A stretch of DNA of 64,000 bases from the NCBI GenBank assembly GCA_008692225.1, contig VICG01000015.1, positions 1,825,001 through 1,889,000 of the forward strand, given 5' to 3'. The stretch comes from Monilinia fructicola. Its lineage: Eukaryota; Ascomycota; Leotiomycetes; Helotiales; Sclerotiniaceae. Shown piece after piece: positions 46,950 through 58,630 of the stretch (position 1 is the first letter of the stretch; each line of letters starts with the position of its first letter). The notes under the pieces were generated by a model that was given only the letters and a program-made list of their open reading frames with translations, ran no database searches and was not told where the DNA came from. The position numbers and the translations under genes were made by a program.

Positions 46950-47700
46950 TCAATCCAGAATATCAGAGGGAGGGCTGAGATTTCCCCGGAATCCAACGTC
47001 TGATTCAATCGAATCTAACATGATACTAGCCTGAAAGATAGGAGGGTACAATTCCGAAAGAATATCCCGATAAACTTACTTGAGAAATCTGGTTCATTTC
47101 GCCTAATGATAGGGGCGTGGAAATGGAAATTGGTGGGGTGTTGCGAGTGGGAAGTTTGAGGGTTTGAATTTGCTGATGAACATATCGATGGATGCATTTA
47201 GACTGTTCTTTCGTGTCTTTTCTGTTTCTCGACGAGGACTTGCTGGTATCACTATAGATCAGATTTCATGAATACTGGAAGTGGTCTCTATGGGTATGTC
47301 GTTATTCTTGATCACTACATCCTGAGGATAGATGCCTTCGAGGTATAGAGCACTCTCTGTTTCATGATCATCCGACAAATAAGTTTCAGAGAAACAGAGT
47401 TTTTCGCGTGGATTTTCTCACGTGGAAAGAAGTTATGCCGTGTATGATTCTGTAGGTTCTGGCGAGGAAGTGGGGGATGTGGTGCTGTGCAGAGAAATAA
47501 CTTTAATTTTGCATTGTCATTAAGAGAAGAATCTATCTTGAGGACGAGATAGAGTGGAGAGGTGGTAATGATATGAAATACCTTCAGGTGAATATGGATG
47601 TGTGTTTGTAGACGAGGATATCATGTGTGAATGGGGTCTATTGAAATAACCTTTTTCTCTTAAGCCAAACAAGCTTTTGATTTTGGGGGTGAGCAGTCGC
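46950..47700 (-). pseudogene. Unidentified gene, coding-like but broken
   Basis: On the minus strand several segments look coding, separated by stops or frame changes: LLTPKIKSLFGLREKGYF and HMISSSTNTHPYSPE with a GTATTT donor (about 47700-47585), then TSPTSSPEPTESYTA, LCFSETYLSDDHETESALYL and EGIYPQDVVIKNNDIPIETT (about 47490-47260), then SKSSSRNRKDTKEQSKCIHR, YVHQQIQTLKLPTRNTPPIS and TPLSLGEMNQISQ, spliced (GTAAGT donor near 47091) to ASIMLDSIESDVGFRGNLSP and a stop near 46965. I recognise no family. It could be an intact multi-exon gene with one or two extra bases, or a decaying gene. Confidence 0.35.
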
Positions 47701-48238
47701 AACTATTCAGGGCGAAAGCATCCGATATTGTGCAATAAATCATATAGAAAACTGATACAAGACGTATACCGCTATTTACGAGGGAGAGTTGAGTTCTACC
47801 AAAATGTGTAGATTGCGGAAGCTGAAATTGTACAATATGGGTAGGTTACCTGATTTGGAGTAAAGCAATGGAGGAATGCTTTGTAATTCGGAGTTGGACA
47901 ATCAAGGTAGCTGTATACATTGTAGTTGAATAACGAGGGTATATCATGTAGTTTGAAGTCCAACAATAAGGTACTATATCTGACATTTTCCCTCTTTCAT
48001 CTGCACAGCACTGGCTGCAGGACGCTTGCAACTGACATTGTTAGATGGTCATGTGACACTTGTGTGGAACTATAGGCCTATGAATAATAATTTGTCATTC
48101 ATAAATATAATTGAGGGTATCTTTCTTGCTCGAGTATTTCCATTAAGTACAAGTTCTAGTAACCGAGAAGATATATTGGTGATTCCGCTCGGAATCTCTA
48201 AAATATGAACAAACCTACTAATTCCCAAGCCCGTTCCT
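47701..48238. other. Spacer without a supportable gene
   Basis: Nothing supportable; includes the 3' flank of the minus-strand erg26. Confidence 0.5.
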
Positions 48239-49441
48239 TCATTGACTCTTTTTCTCTCCTTCTCTCGCCCTTTCCTCTTCAAAATGCTTCACAGTAATCT
48301 TGATACCCTCATCCAATGAGATTAATGGTACGTATCCTAACCTGCTCCTCGCCTTATCAATGTTGAAATATCTCGTCATACAACTGAAGTTCACCTTCAT
48401 TCTCGTCAGATTTGGCGTCTTCCCCAAAAGCCAGAACAACCCCTCTATAAATCCTGCGAGTCCCACTCCAAAATCCTTTCCGATAACCCATACATGTTCT
48501 GTGCCCTTTGTAGATCCTGCAGCCGCCCAAACTGCACGTGCCATATCCCAGAATGGAATGGGTGATCCATTAGTGATGATAAAGGCTTCACCATCTACAC
48601 GCTCGTGATCTAATGGGGTTGTTCCAAGTTTGATAGTTGCGAGGAGGGCAGCGGCGGCGAGCAGATGTGCGTGTGCGACATTCTTCACAAATGTGAAATC
48701 AAAAAGATTCGTATTGTCGCCGAGTTGGAAACCAGTGCGGTTGGTGTAGTGAACATTAAGAAGTGCGGGTATTAATTGAACGTCTCCCGGACCGAAAATA
48801 CCTGAGGGACGTATGGAAGCGGTAAGAAGTTTTGGGGATTCTGGGGCGCGGTTGGCAGCTAAGACAGCAGCTTCTGCTTCGGCCTAGTCATTATTTTGGG
48901 TGAGTATAGGTCTTTGATTATGGAATTGGCACACCGAGGCACAAGACTGAGAGGAATTGAAAGAACATACTTTCGTCCATGAATAATACTCTCGTTGCAA
49001 TTTCTCAGGTATGACAGGCCACCTCTCATCCGCATTGATCAAATCTGCCGTATTGTCTGAAATGATACTCGCGCTGCTTGTAAAAACTAAAGCTTTCACT
49101 CCAGTTTTCTGACACGCCTCAATTACACATTTTGTTCCCCCTACATTAACTTTATGGAATAATTCGTTGGTTCCACTGATTGCGACTGGTGACGCGGTGT
49201 GGATAACTACATCTGGCTTTACTGAGTTGAATATTGTGAGGAGAGATTCGAGAGAGGTAATATCGCCATCATGATAAGTAATAGCTTGTGAAGAGTGTCG
49301 ATTCCGAGTTGTGCGCAAGTCGAGAACGGAGATAGTACAGCTATAGTTATCATGGAGGAGCGAGACTATATGGTGACCAAGGAAGCCACAACCACCAATT
49401 ACAAGGACACGGCCAAGGGGGGCTTTCTGCTGAGTGACCAT
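48239..49441 (-). CDS. erg26: Sterol-4-alpha-carboxylate 3-dehydrogenase (Erg26)
   Basis: NAD(P)-dependent decarboxylating dehydrogenase of C-4 demethylation in ergosterol synthesis, acting at the ER with Erg25 and Erg27. Exons 49441-48971 and 48883-48239 (phase 0) give 371 residues. An extended short-chain dehydrogenase fold is seen: Rossmann motif GGCGFLG (about 17-23), VLDLR after strand 2, DVVIHTASPV, NVGGTKCVIEACQ, TSSAS, and the catalytic YYSWTK ending exactly at the intron. The second half has SIRPSGIFGPGDVQLIPAL, HAHLLAAAALL, GEAFIITNGSPIPFWDMAR and RLGYVPLISLDEGI. The C-terminus is shorter in hydrophobic residues than expected for a membrane anchor. Frame intact. It could be a paralogue within the 3-beta-HSD family, but motif order fits Erg26 best. 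Confidence 0.85.
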
Positions 49442-51086
49442 TTTTGAAATGATTGAAGTAATTGAGGTTGAAGGCGATGAGAAAGTGTGGAGATTGTAGG
49501 TGTTATTATTTGTCTATGGGGAAGAAATCCTGGGGATATCGGTTCGGGCCGGAAGAATATGATACCGAAGATCACTTAGAACTAAGGTTAATTAACCTTA
49601 GAACTAATCCTTCCATTCGGTATAGAATCTAACTATCAGGTTAATATACTTTATATGAAGGTTGTCCAAGAGAATCATACTTTCTGTGCCTAATTGGCAT
49701 GACCTCCGATACCTGAGGATATACTTCTCATCAAAAGCCTTTCAAAACGATCTCATTGCTAATCACTTCTTGTGCCTCCCATAAAGAACAACCACAGGAA
49801 CTTTTATGAGGCTAAGTACAGCTGGCCAAGTCGACATTCTGCTATGATAGCTCTAATCATACATCGACCCTGAAACCTTCGTCTTGGATGTCCTACTCAT
49901 GCAACCTCAATGTTATTGTCTGCGGAATTCAGACTAGGAGCAAGTTACTGACAAGTGACTGTGGTCATGTCGGATCATTTAGGTGGTACGCTTTAAACTC
50001 ATGTAGGAAATCTGGTGTATTCAATCTCTCCGTGAAGGATCTAGATATATTTTCAAGAGTTTTCTGTCCTCTTTACCAGATTTAACATACAAATCCTCGG
50101 CTCAGCTGGCTGCGCTTTTGGATGATTCAACTCACCCAGGCTGTTGCGATTGGCTTGGAGGCTTTTTATGCATAAGTCCGGGATGCAAAAGCTGAGATTG
50201 ATAAACCTCGCAGCATTATTTTTGTTCTTGGGATCTTTGCCAAAGAGCTTGAAGCATAGGCACGAGGACCAGAATGATTTGGAAGTGGCATAGCCAGTGC
50301 CTCAAGAATGCTGGATAATATTCCCGCATTTCACTATCTTAAAATACTTGAACTCCCATTTTAGTCGCTTGGATCCAGGGGCAGGTACATGATTGACCAT
50401 TTCCAAGGGAACAATACTACTGCTAAGGAATGATTTGCCTATTTGCTTGGTGTAGCCGAATTGAAGCATCAATTAATCATGAGGAATGACGTAAATTGGG
50501 AGAAGATTAGCCACAAGAAGAATATAGTCAATCTGGAGAATGAGAAGAGATACCAAGACAAGTGTTGCGGAGCTGGATTGCTTGAATGTATCTTGGTTCA
50601 CATACTCAAGACAGGAGGGAAGATATGACACATGACAAAAAGAGGTGTTTTCAGCTTGACTCGAATGACTATGTCATCGGATATTAAGAAATGCTTGTCT
50701 CGGCTGAACTGAAGTATTAGGGATCTAATATTTATTAGTGGATGAGATTATTGTCTGGAACGCAGTGGAATAATGGGGCGGGAAACACTCCCACTCTAAT
50801 GTGGTGCCTAAACCGTCTCTATCAAAGTCCCTTCACTTTGCCATATCACTTCTCACAGTACTCGACTCCAAAAGCAACACAAAAAGTCAAAAATAGTGCT
50901 ACTTCAGATATTCAAGATAGCTTTTTGAATGATCAATCTATGGTACCAAAAATCAAGATATAAAGTTGCAAAATCTTGAATTTTCCCAACCGGTACCATT
51001 CTCGCTCAACTTTCAACGCATCAAGATGGTAAGATTATATAGCTCATGGAAGGCAGCCACAAATCTTTGCCCTTGACCTTCATGAT
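49442..51086. other. Spacer without a supportable gene
   Basis: Short open frames (e.g. 50443-50628) without domains or convincing splice context. The left end is the erg26 promoter; the right end is the 3' flank of the tryptophan-tailed helical protein gene. Confidence 0.45.
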
Positions 51087-51888
51087 CTACTTGAGTTTAA
51101 AGAGGCCAGAGAACACATCTCCAATCTTTGACAACGCTCCAGAAATAGCTCTCTCAGCGTCAGCTGCCCATTCCTTGACAGATTTCACCACTCCTTCGAC
51201 AAATTGAACGATATTCGCCCAAACATCACAAATGGCTTGCCATGCCTTGTTCAAGAATTCTATGACCTTCGCAATGGCATTCATTATAAAGTCCCACCAT
51301 GCGGACCACTAAAGCAGCAAAGTATCAGTATATACAACTGATGGATGAATGTGCCGACGTGGCATAAAAAGAGTGGGTAGTACTTACAACATCAGCAGCC
51401 GCTCCTCTCTGCTCTTCAGGCATTTCCTGGATCTTTTCCATAGCATTGTTCATCGAGTCATCCATCATCTTGTTGATCTGCGACTTCTTTTCCTCGTTCT
51501 TCTTCCTCAACTTCTCTTTCCAATCGCTAACCGAAGTACCTTTAGCGGGTTTATTTTGTACATCTCCCTGCAACTCGTTCGCAAACTCTTGAGTCTTGGC
51601 CTTGACATCTTCGCCTGCTTTCTGGGCGAGGTCCTTGATTTCTTGTTGCTTGCTTGTATCTTGGAAGCCTGCTTTGAGAATTTTCGTTTGAGGGAAGAAC
51701 TGGCCTTCAGGAATTGCGCCGCCAGCGACCAATTGATGGAACTGTGTCCGATAGATGACGGGTGCTTTCTCTTGTAAGGCTTGTCGACCAGAAAAGTAGC
51801 TGAAGTCTTCAACGGCGAAGCAGAGTTGGGTATAAGCGCGTGTGCTTTGCATCGTTTGCTGCCATGGCGCGACTGTTATGGTTGCCAT
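51087..51888 (-). CDS. Helical protein with tryptophan-rich amphipathic tail (family A/B)
   Basis: Exons 51888-51388 and 51308-51087 (80-base intron, GTAAGT donor, phase 0) encode 240 residues. I chose the ATG at 51888 because the protein 1.6 kb away starts alike: here W-x3-M-x5-AY followed by AVEDFSYFSGRQALQ. The middle (about 80-160) is a charged, Lys/Glu/Gln-rich helical region (DLAQKAGEDVKAKTQEFANE, KLRKKNEEKKSQINKMMDDS) with a MPEEQR motif. The exon-2 part (residues 168-240) is a series of amphipathic helices with seven Trp in about 50 residues (WSAWWDFIMNAIAKVIEFL, AWQAICDVWANIVQF), which suggests membrane insertion or tight packing. There is no signal peptide. I do not recognise the family; function unknown. 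Confidence 0.75.
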
Positions 51889-53465
51889 GTTGCAGGTAGA
51901 AGATATGTAAAGATGAGGAGGAGGTGAATTGATCTTGATAAATTGAACTTTTAGTAGTAACAGAAGTTTGAAGAGGAGTTCTCTGATGCTTAAAGTCAAT
52001 ACATAACGAGAATGAGCTCTGTTATATACCCATCGAGAACTCATCGGTAGGAGGTCTGCACTATCATGATGTCGGTCAGGAGGCTTTCACGGAGCAAAGT
52101 GGTGCTGTGTCATCTACTAACGTAGACAAGTATGCGTGAAGACTGGTTTAGAATGTTCAAATGGTAAAGCACTAAAAAAGCCTCAGTTTTGTCTTATGAG
52201 TATATGAATGACACAAAATTTTGAGAGCTGAAAAATGGCGGCTTCGACCCTCCTACTCGAGTCAGGGAAGGTGTATTCACGTCAAATTTGAGTGTGAGAT
52301 CAAGTTTTACCATGGCTGGCTGATCTATTGCGACGGTAACTTGAAATCTAGATCCGTGATACCTAACTTACAGGTTGTGATGAGCAGCCATGCGCTGCGT
52401 CTATCAATTGGACCGTTGTTGAAGACTTTATGTCGGTGTCAACTGCGAAGATGCGAGACTTAGATCGAAAACTTCCCTATTTTGGATACAATACTTCCCG
52501 AACAGGCATGAAATAAAGCTAGATTTGGAACTATAGCAGCACCATTTCCGAATGCGGCCGTGCTCCGTGAAGTGCACCCAGTTCGCTTCAACCCCGCAAG
52601 TTCCAAAGATGTCTAAGCCCTAACAAGAAGAAAGCTAGGGCGGTTATTATCTAATGAATATATAGACAAGGGCTTAGAATACTTGAGGGCTTTGGTCTAG
52701 ATTTTCATTTCTTTATATCTTGCTGTTCTGTGAGTTTGTTTCAATTACCGCAAGTGCGCCACTGAGTCGTGCGACGACAACATTAAGATGCGAATTGGTT
52801 GTATGTTTTTATAGTGCTTATCAGAGATGACAGACTAAAGCGTCAAGTAATGATACGGCGAGAGACAGTTCGGTAGGCTGCATTTACTCTGACAGTAGTT
52901 CACCAATGGCACTGGAACTTGCTATCTAACAGCTGCTCCTCTTCCGTGTGATAGCAAACAAGAGAATTGCGTTACGAATCGGTCTATTATTTCTGCTTTG
53001 GGCTATCATCGGCATCGAGTTATATGTGTGCCGTGTTTTTAATCCTGTGATACTATTTACCACAGTCGAAACAAGAGGTCAGAGTTAGAGTGACTAGATT
53101 GAAGTGGCTTTTAGAAACATGATTTGCTGGCAGATTGTGATCTAACTTACTTTTGCAGATTCTCTCAAGATTATTCATCTATAGACTGCCAAAATCTGCG
53201 GCTGAATCATGCCACTTGCTCCTTGTTTGAAATACCCTTCAGCTCCTAAGCTAGGTCTGAATATCATTCCACAGTCTGTTTTACACAATATATTTACTGT
53301 GATTCGAGATGCCCCCAAGATATCCATATCCATAGATTGATATTAAAGCATCGAAATCTCTCTTGGTTTCTCTTCAAATCTAAAGTTCAAATCATCGGCA
53401 ATCATCTCAAAGATCAAACAAATCTCAACCTTTTATACTTTTCAACCAGTTCATCCAATTTCACA
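51889..53465. promoter_or_regulatory. 1.6 kb divergent region between the two family A/B genes
   Basis: The two related genes are transcribed away from each other from this stretch, so their promoters lie here. No gene is supported inside it; no duplicated blocks between the halves are evident by eye. Confidence 0.45.
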
Positions 53466-54161
53466 ATGGCAGTTCAGACCGAATGGAAAGATAAGATGGC
53501 GACTCAGAAAGCCTACATGCTTGTCGCTATGGAAAATGACAACTTCGACTATTTCGTTGCACGTCAAATGCTCTCTGTTGAAACACCTTTGCTTGCTCAT
53601 CAAGCCACGACTTTGGCAAGCAAAGAGCCCAGCCATGCCGCCTTTGCATCATTCTCTATCAATCCTTTCAAGAAGTCTCAAGTCGAAGCACAAACCGACG
53701 AAACAGCCCTCGTTAAGAAGGAACTCCTAGCTATCGCTGAAAAGAGTGCGGCTCTCATACGCGAAGTCATTGAAAACCTCAACAAAGACGTCAACTCACT
53801 CGTACGCTCCTACATGGACCCCGAAGTCAAGTTTGAAGACATCAAGCGACAATACCAGACGAAGAATCAAGAAGCAAAGAAGGTTATCATGAAAGCAATG
53901 GATAGTGCTACGGAAGAGTCTATGGCTATTATCGAAGCGGCTCCGGAGTCTCAACGCGAGGGATTAGCCAATGCGTATATCTCTGCCCAGGATTCTATGA
54001 TGGCAGGGATCGCAAACATGATGAAGGAGTTGGAGAAAAGCCTTGGAGAATCTTTGGACTTGGTTCAGGAGACGCGAAAACGTAGTGAGAAGACGGAGAG
54101 TTTTGTTGATACGGCTATTTCTCTTTTGTTGAAGGGAATCAGAATGTATTTCCATATCTGA
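53466..54161 (+). CDS. Helical protein, homologue of the 51-kb gene (family A/B)
   Basis: A single exon of 231 residues from ATG 53466 (an open frame extends upstream to 53337 but the upstream part shows no match). It shares with the divergent neighbour the N-terminal pattern (W-x3-M-x5-AY, NFDYFVARQMLSVETP against DFSYFSGRQALQEKAP) and the mid-protein block MDSATEESMAIIEAAPESQR against MDDSMNNAMEKIQEMPEEQR, i.e. a P-E-x-Q-R motif followed by a long helix. The C-terminus (SFVDTAISLLLKGIRMYFHI) is a short amphipathic helix without the tryptophans. No signal peptide, no recognised domain. Divergent paralogues are likely; the pair probably arose by inverted tandem duplication. Confidence 0.75.
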   Translation: MAVQTEWKDKMATQKAYMLVAMENDNFDYFVARQMLSVETPLLAHQATTLASKEPSHAAFASFSINPFKKSQVEAQTDETALVKKELLAIAEKSAALIREVIENLNKDVNSLVRSYMDPEVKFEDIKRQYQTKNQEAKKVIMKAMDSATEESMAIIEAAPESQREGLANAYISAQDSMMAGIANMMKELEKSLGESLDLVQETRKRSEKTESFVDTAISLLLKGIRMYFHI

Positions 54162-55633
54162 GGGAATATATTAAAGCATATGACGTACTATCTTTGTGTA
54201 GTTCGAAATCTCACGTGGAAGGAGAGTTGTACGGCCTGATTTTTTGTTTGTTCATAGCTGTTGTTATTTACATCAATCAATAGTTTGATGAACCAGATAT
54301 TTCCCAACTAGAACATTATCCGTTGTATATTTTGGGTTGTGAGTAGCGGTGAATTTACACAAATCAGTAGTATAGTCGCTGTACTCAATTAGTCACAGTA
54401 TGCCCCGATGTTTGCATGATAATAGTAAATGGTAGGAGTACAACACGGAGCAGCTTTATAGCCACTGTGTCTTGGCTAATGGAATATGCATCACTATTCA
54501 CTTTAAACTAGTTAATAAAAGGCCCATTTCATAACTCAGAGCTATCACTTCTTTTCCTGAAATCAATTGAAGAGACCACTTCGGAAGTTAAATTGCGAGG
54601 CGAATATCCAAGATGAATAGAACCTTGACGGTTCAATCCAAAGACTCATTTCGAATATCAGAGAATTGATGTGCAAATTCTAGTGAGACATTCGATAATT
54701 AATGGCTTTTTCTCTTCCATCGAATGAGGTTCATTCGCTCCTAAAATCTCATCGGTAAAATTCAACGTTTGGGCAGTATTTGTCTTCTGAACCATTACTG
54801 AATCATGCAATATTTTCTATCCAATTGACCGTCACAAACAACGTTTATCTACTCGCCATGTTCAAATTTATACCCTTTTCAATCGAATTTCAACTGATCG
54901 TATCGCTTTAAAGTCTTACCTTTGATCTAGACTCTCATGCTCAACCATCCACTCTCCTATAACCGCCGTTCCAAATCAAGACACTTAGCACACGTCTCGG
55001 AATACTCAAAGGCTCCCCGCATACAGTCAGCATATGAAATACCAGTAAGTCACTTCACGACCCGTCAAAATGTGGCTTGCGCAATCACTGCATTAGCTCT
55101 CAGTCTGAGCTCAGAATGTATCGCTCTCCGAAACTCTAATTTAGCGAGGCGCTAGTATCCCCTCAGCCATTTTCTAGATATAAAGCACTGTTCATACAGT
55201 GCCATACCACCGCACTAATAGATTTTTGGGGGAGACTTAGCAGAGAGCTGAATGAAAGTGATGAGATAGTCTCGGGCAATCACATTGCTTCATGATGGTC
55301 AGTTTGTGATATTCATCATTGACTGGATCTGGATTGCTCAGCTCGATGTGCTAATGTAAAACTTAGAACTGATTCCGACATCATGATGGATGTAAGTGCA
55401 AGGGCGATTTCTGTTCGAACTTCAGTTGTTGTCAAATGATGAATTCTGATCGAGCTGGAATGATTACCGTCGTTTGTTTATAGCATTGATAGCTTAAAAC
55501 CCAATGTCTGCCATGGTCAGAAATTTGATATTATCATCGAATCTTCACAATTCAATACTTGTCTTTCCAATCCGTTAGTCTGGATCCCTTACCCCCAAAC
55601 TGGTGTAGCACCCCTTTCAAACCCGGCACAAAC
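54162..55633. other. Spacer upstream of the metallopeptidase
   Basis: No gene supported (a 72-codon open frame at 54937 has no features). It includes the promoter of the peptidase gene. Confidence 0.5.
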
Positions 55634-56428
55634 ATGGGAACTCAAGGTCCCACAGCAAAAGAGATCCTTCTCGATGCAGCCGAACAAGTTCTCGGAGAAA
55701 ATGCTTTGGAAACCATCGAGCCAACAACTGTCAATATTCCAGATTCTGACACGCTTTCCAACGCATTGTTTAAAGAACCCCCAACATGCTGGACTCAACG
55801 AAGCATTCCTCGTGCTCTTCGAAATGGCCCCGCCAGTCTCATGGTTGGTCTAGATTTTGAGTGTCCACGCTGGCAACCCGGTTCTGTCGTTCGATGGGCA
55901 GCATGGCGCGCAGGTTTCGACAGCCAAGAAGATGCCGACTTTGCTTCTGAGCAGCTCTACGTGGCTTCTGAAGCCTGGAACGCTGCAGATATCGGCGTGA
56001 CATTTGAATGGGTTCCTTTGGCGCAAGATGCGACATTTGTTCTGTGCCATGGTGGGAACAAGAGTACGGCGTTGGCGGAAGCTTTCTTCCCAAATGCAAA
56101 TGACTTGAACTATATGTTTGTGTACACGGCAGCTTTCAACACAGGATGGAAGGATAATATGTGGAAAGTCTTCACGCATGAATTGGGTCATGTCTTGGGA
56201 CTACGACATGAGTTTGCAATGAGCACGGATCCGAATTGGAGAGAGGGAGGGGCGGAGCAGCTGGGTCCTAGGAACGAATTCAGTGTGATGAATTACCGCA
56301 GGGAACCACCGGAAATTCAACAGAGTGATATAGATTCTACGAGGTTGTTTTATCAATTGAAAAAAGATCAGAATGGGAAGGCACCGAAAGTTGGAATGAC
56401 CGAAGTGAAGGATTACACTCCAAATTGA
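55634..56428 (+). CDS. Zinc metallopeptidase of the metzincin type (HExxHxxGxxH)
   Basis: A single exon encodes 264 residues from ATG 55634; the open frame extends further upstream but without a Met. The zinc site is HELGHVLGLRHEFA (residues about 185-198), with three His and the catalytic Glu, and a Met-turn follows (EFSVMNYRREPPEIQQSDID). The first part (RALRNGPASLMVGLDF, RWAAWRAGF, ASEAWNAADIGVTFEW) matches the N-terminal half of astacin/ZnMc-type domains. The enzyme would cut peptide bonds with a zinc-activated water. Unusual: the N-terminus (MGTQGPTAKEILLDAAEQVL) is polar and shows no signal peptide or long propeptide, so the enzyme is predicted to stay in the cell. It lies 1.5 kb downstream of one family A/B gene on the same strand. 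Confidence 0.85.
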   Translation: MGTQGPTAKEILLDAAEQVLGENALETIEPTTVNIPDSDTLSNALFKEPPTCWTQRSIPRALRNGPASLMVGLDFECPRWQPGSVVRWAAWRAGFDSQEDADFASEQLYVASEAWNAADIGVTFEWVPLAQDATFVLCHGGNKSTALAEAFFPNANDLNYMFVYTAAFNTGWKDNMWKVFTHELGHVLGLRHEFAMSTDPNWREGGAEQLGPRNEFSVMNYRREPPEIQQSDIDSTRLFYQLKKDQNGKAPKVGMTEVKDYTPN

Positions 56429-58630
56429 TTGGGGATATGGCTTCACAAACAGAGTAGTTCTTTTAAGCAGTGCAGGTAGTGTCAATTTTTCTGAATGTCA
56501 TTTTTGCTTGTAATATCTGCATCATAGTACCCTTATCGTCATTATCATTCGTTTCTGGTGTCCCCTGAATGCCTATACAATTACACAGACTCGTGCCCAG
56601 AATTTCAGCACAGAAACTTTCAATCATTGCATTTTACACAAACGTCAATCTCACATTTGTATGAATAGAATACACACATGAAAACCAACTTTTCTAATAA
56701 TTATACAGAACATCAATGTTAGCACCTGTAAAAGCAAAGTAAATCAATATCACATCAAACGCATACCTTGACGCCAAAGTTCATAACTTTCGCTCACCTT
56801 ATGATTTTCTCTCCATCCATCATCCAAGTTCTCGCCTATTACCACCACCCCTATCCCACTCCCTACAATATATAATCATCCACCTACACTCCTCCATTGA
56901 TCCTACACAGTATCCACCCACTTAACCAAATCTTCCTTACCCCATCCCTGGCTATTCATGCCGAAGAATCCTCTCCGTACACTCACCATCACCCCCCCAT
57001 CCCACACACAATCCCTCAACAGCATACCCACAATAAACCCACCCATCCAACGGACCCCCAATCCCCTGCAACCCATCCACGAAACCCAAAAACCCAAAAA
57101 CACCTAGAACATACCCCCCCACCCCTTACAAAATCTCCATAGAACCCCTCGATTACAAGAACCATAATCCATCAACCCATCAATCAAAAACCCCCATCCT
57201 CCCTTTCTTTCATCTCCTCGGTGACACCATCTAAACAAAAAGAGGACAACCAAGCCGTAACAGGGATCAACCATCGCCTCTCCTCCCCTCCCCTCCCCTT
57301 CCTCCCATCAAATCGCAATCCTCACTAGCCAACCCAACCCCAATTCAAGGTCCACCATATTATCTTCATCCAAACCCCAAATCAAGTCCCAAAACACATC
57401 CAACCAGAAATAAGCCCCCAATCCCCCATTCCCCATCCCCCATCACAAAATGGATTGATTAGAACATATAAATCCCTCCTCTTTCCACTGACCCCCCCAT
57501 TGACCATACCGCATACTGTAGATGCCTATATACATACAATACCGTCCTCACAATTCCAGAATCCCTCGTATGAAAAATTTCATCTCAAGATATATATAGC
57601 CGCTCATATATCAAGACCTAATAAATGAAAAAATAAATAAATAAATAAACACACATACTTCCACACAAACCAATCCTTCAAATCCCAACCATTCCCAATC
57701 TCAACAATTTTCAAAGACAAAATGCTCAAGCACGTGGTCAGTTACGTTACTTCAATGGATACAATATGCACATGGATATACCAGCCGTATTTCAATATTC
57801 ACATAATCTTAAAGGATATACTCCAGTACATCAATACTAATATCAATATCAATACAAGTGTAAATGCTCATGTGCATTGTTTTACATCTTTTATGTAGTC
57901 CTTATTCTCAAACTAAAATCCTTCGCCTACTGCATCCATCCATCCACCAATCCATCCCTGAGTTCTCTTCGCCTCTCCCTTCTAAACCCCAATCAACATA
58001 GACTAGTAGATAACTGAAAAACAGCCTTCATTCTTTTCTCAACCACAAAAGATAGACTAGCCACGTTCTAGCTAATTGAAACGACTTCTCACCAAACCAT
58101 GTCAAGCCTTGACGGCAAGTGTTTTTTCCTTACTTTGCTGATCCCAAATACTATTTAACAGCGCAACTTTCCTCGTTTCCCCAATTCACTTCGTCGTATG
58201 CACATGTTACTTCAGTGGTAAGATAGCCACTTATTTTCATTACCCTATCCCCCAGCCACCAACCCACCCCTCCTTACCAACTCACCCTCCTCCATTCCCG
58301 TAACAAAAGAAAAAACCAATCCACAGTTAGGATCAGCTCTGCAAGGCCGTGTCAAAGCTGCGAAACTTAAACGCCTTGTGATATGCATATTCCCCCAGTC
58401 CGTTCCCCAAACGCCACGCTTGAGTCATGATTTCGGTTACTATGGAGGAGTCAAAAGCCCAATGCAAAAAAGAAAGAAGCTCGTAAGCTTCTAACAAAAT
58501 AAACAAAGCAGAGAAGAAAATTCATTTGAACTTTAATGCGCCCGTGCAAGGCAAATAACATGACATAGAAAAGAAGAATGTTGTATGAATTGAGTTATAT
58601 TCGTAACAAGAGAATTGATATCAGTGGGGC
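56429..58630. other. C-rich spacer between convergent genes
   Basis: No supportable gene; runs of CCCC, CCATC and AACCC give the plus strand a strong C bias (56800-57480), and short open frames here are low-complexity. It should hold 3' untranslated regions of the metallopeptidase and of the minus-strand rim15, whose 3' region may reach far here. Confidence 0.45.

Noticed and set aside
51087..54161. Assignment of the helical pair to the gasdermin or HET-S/HeLo families
   Set aside because: Length and context are suggestive, but I see no family motif; profile and structure searches would be decisive and could not be run.
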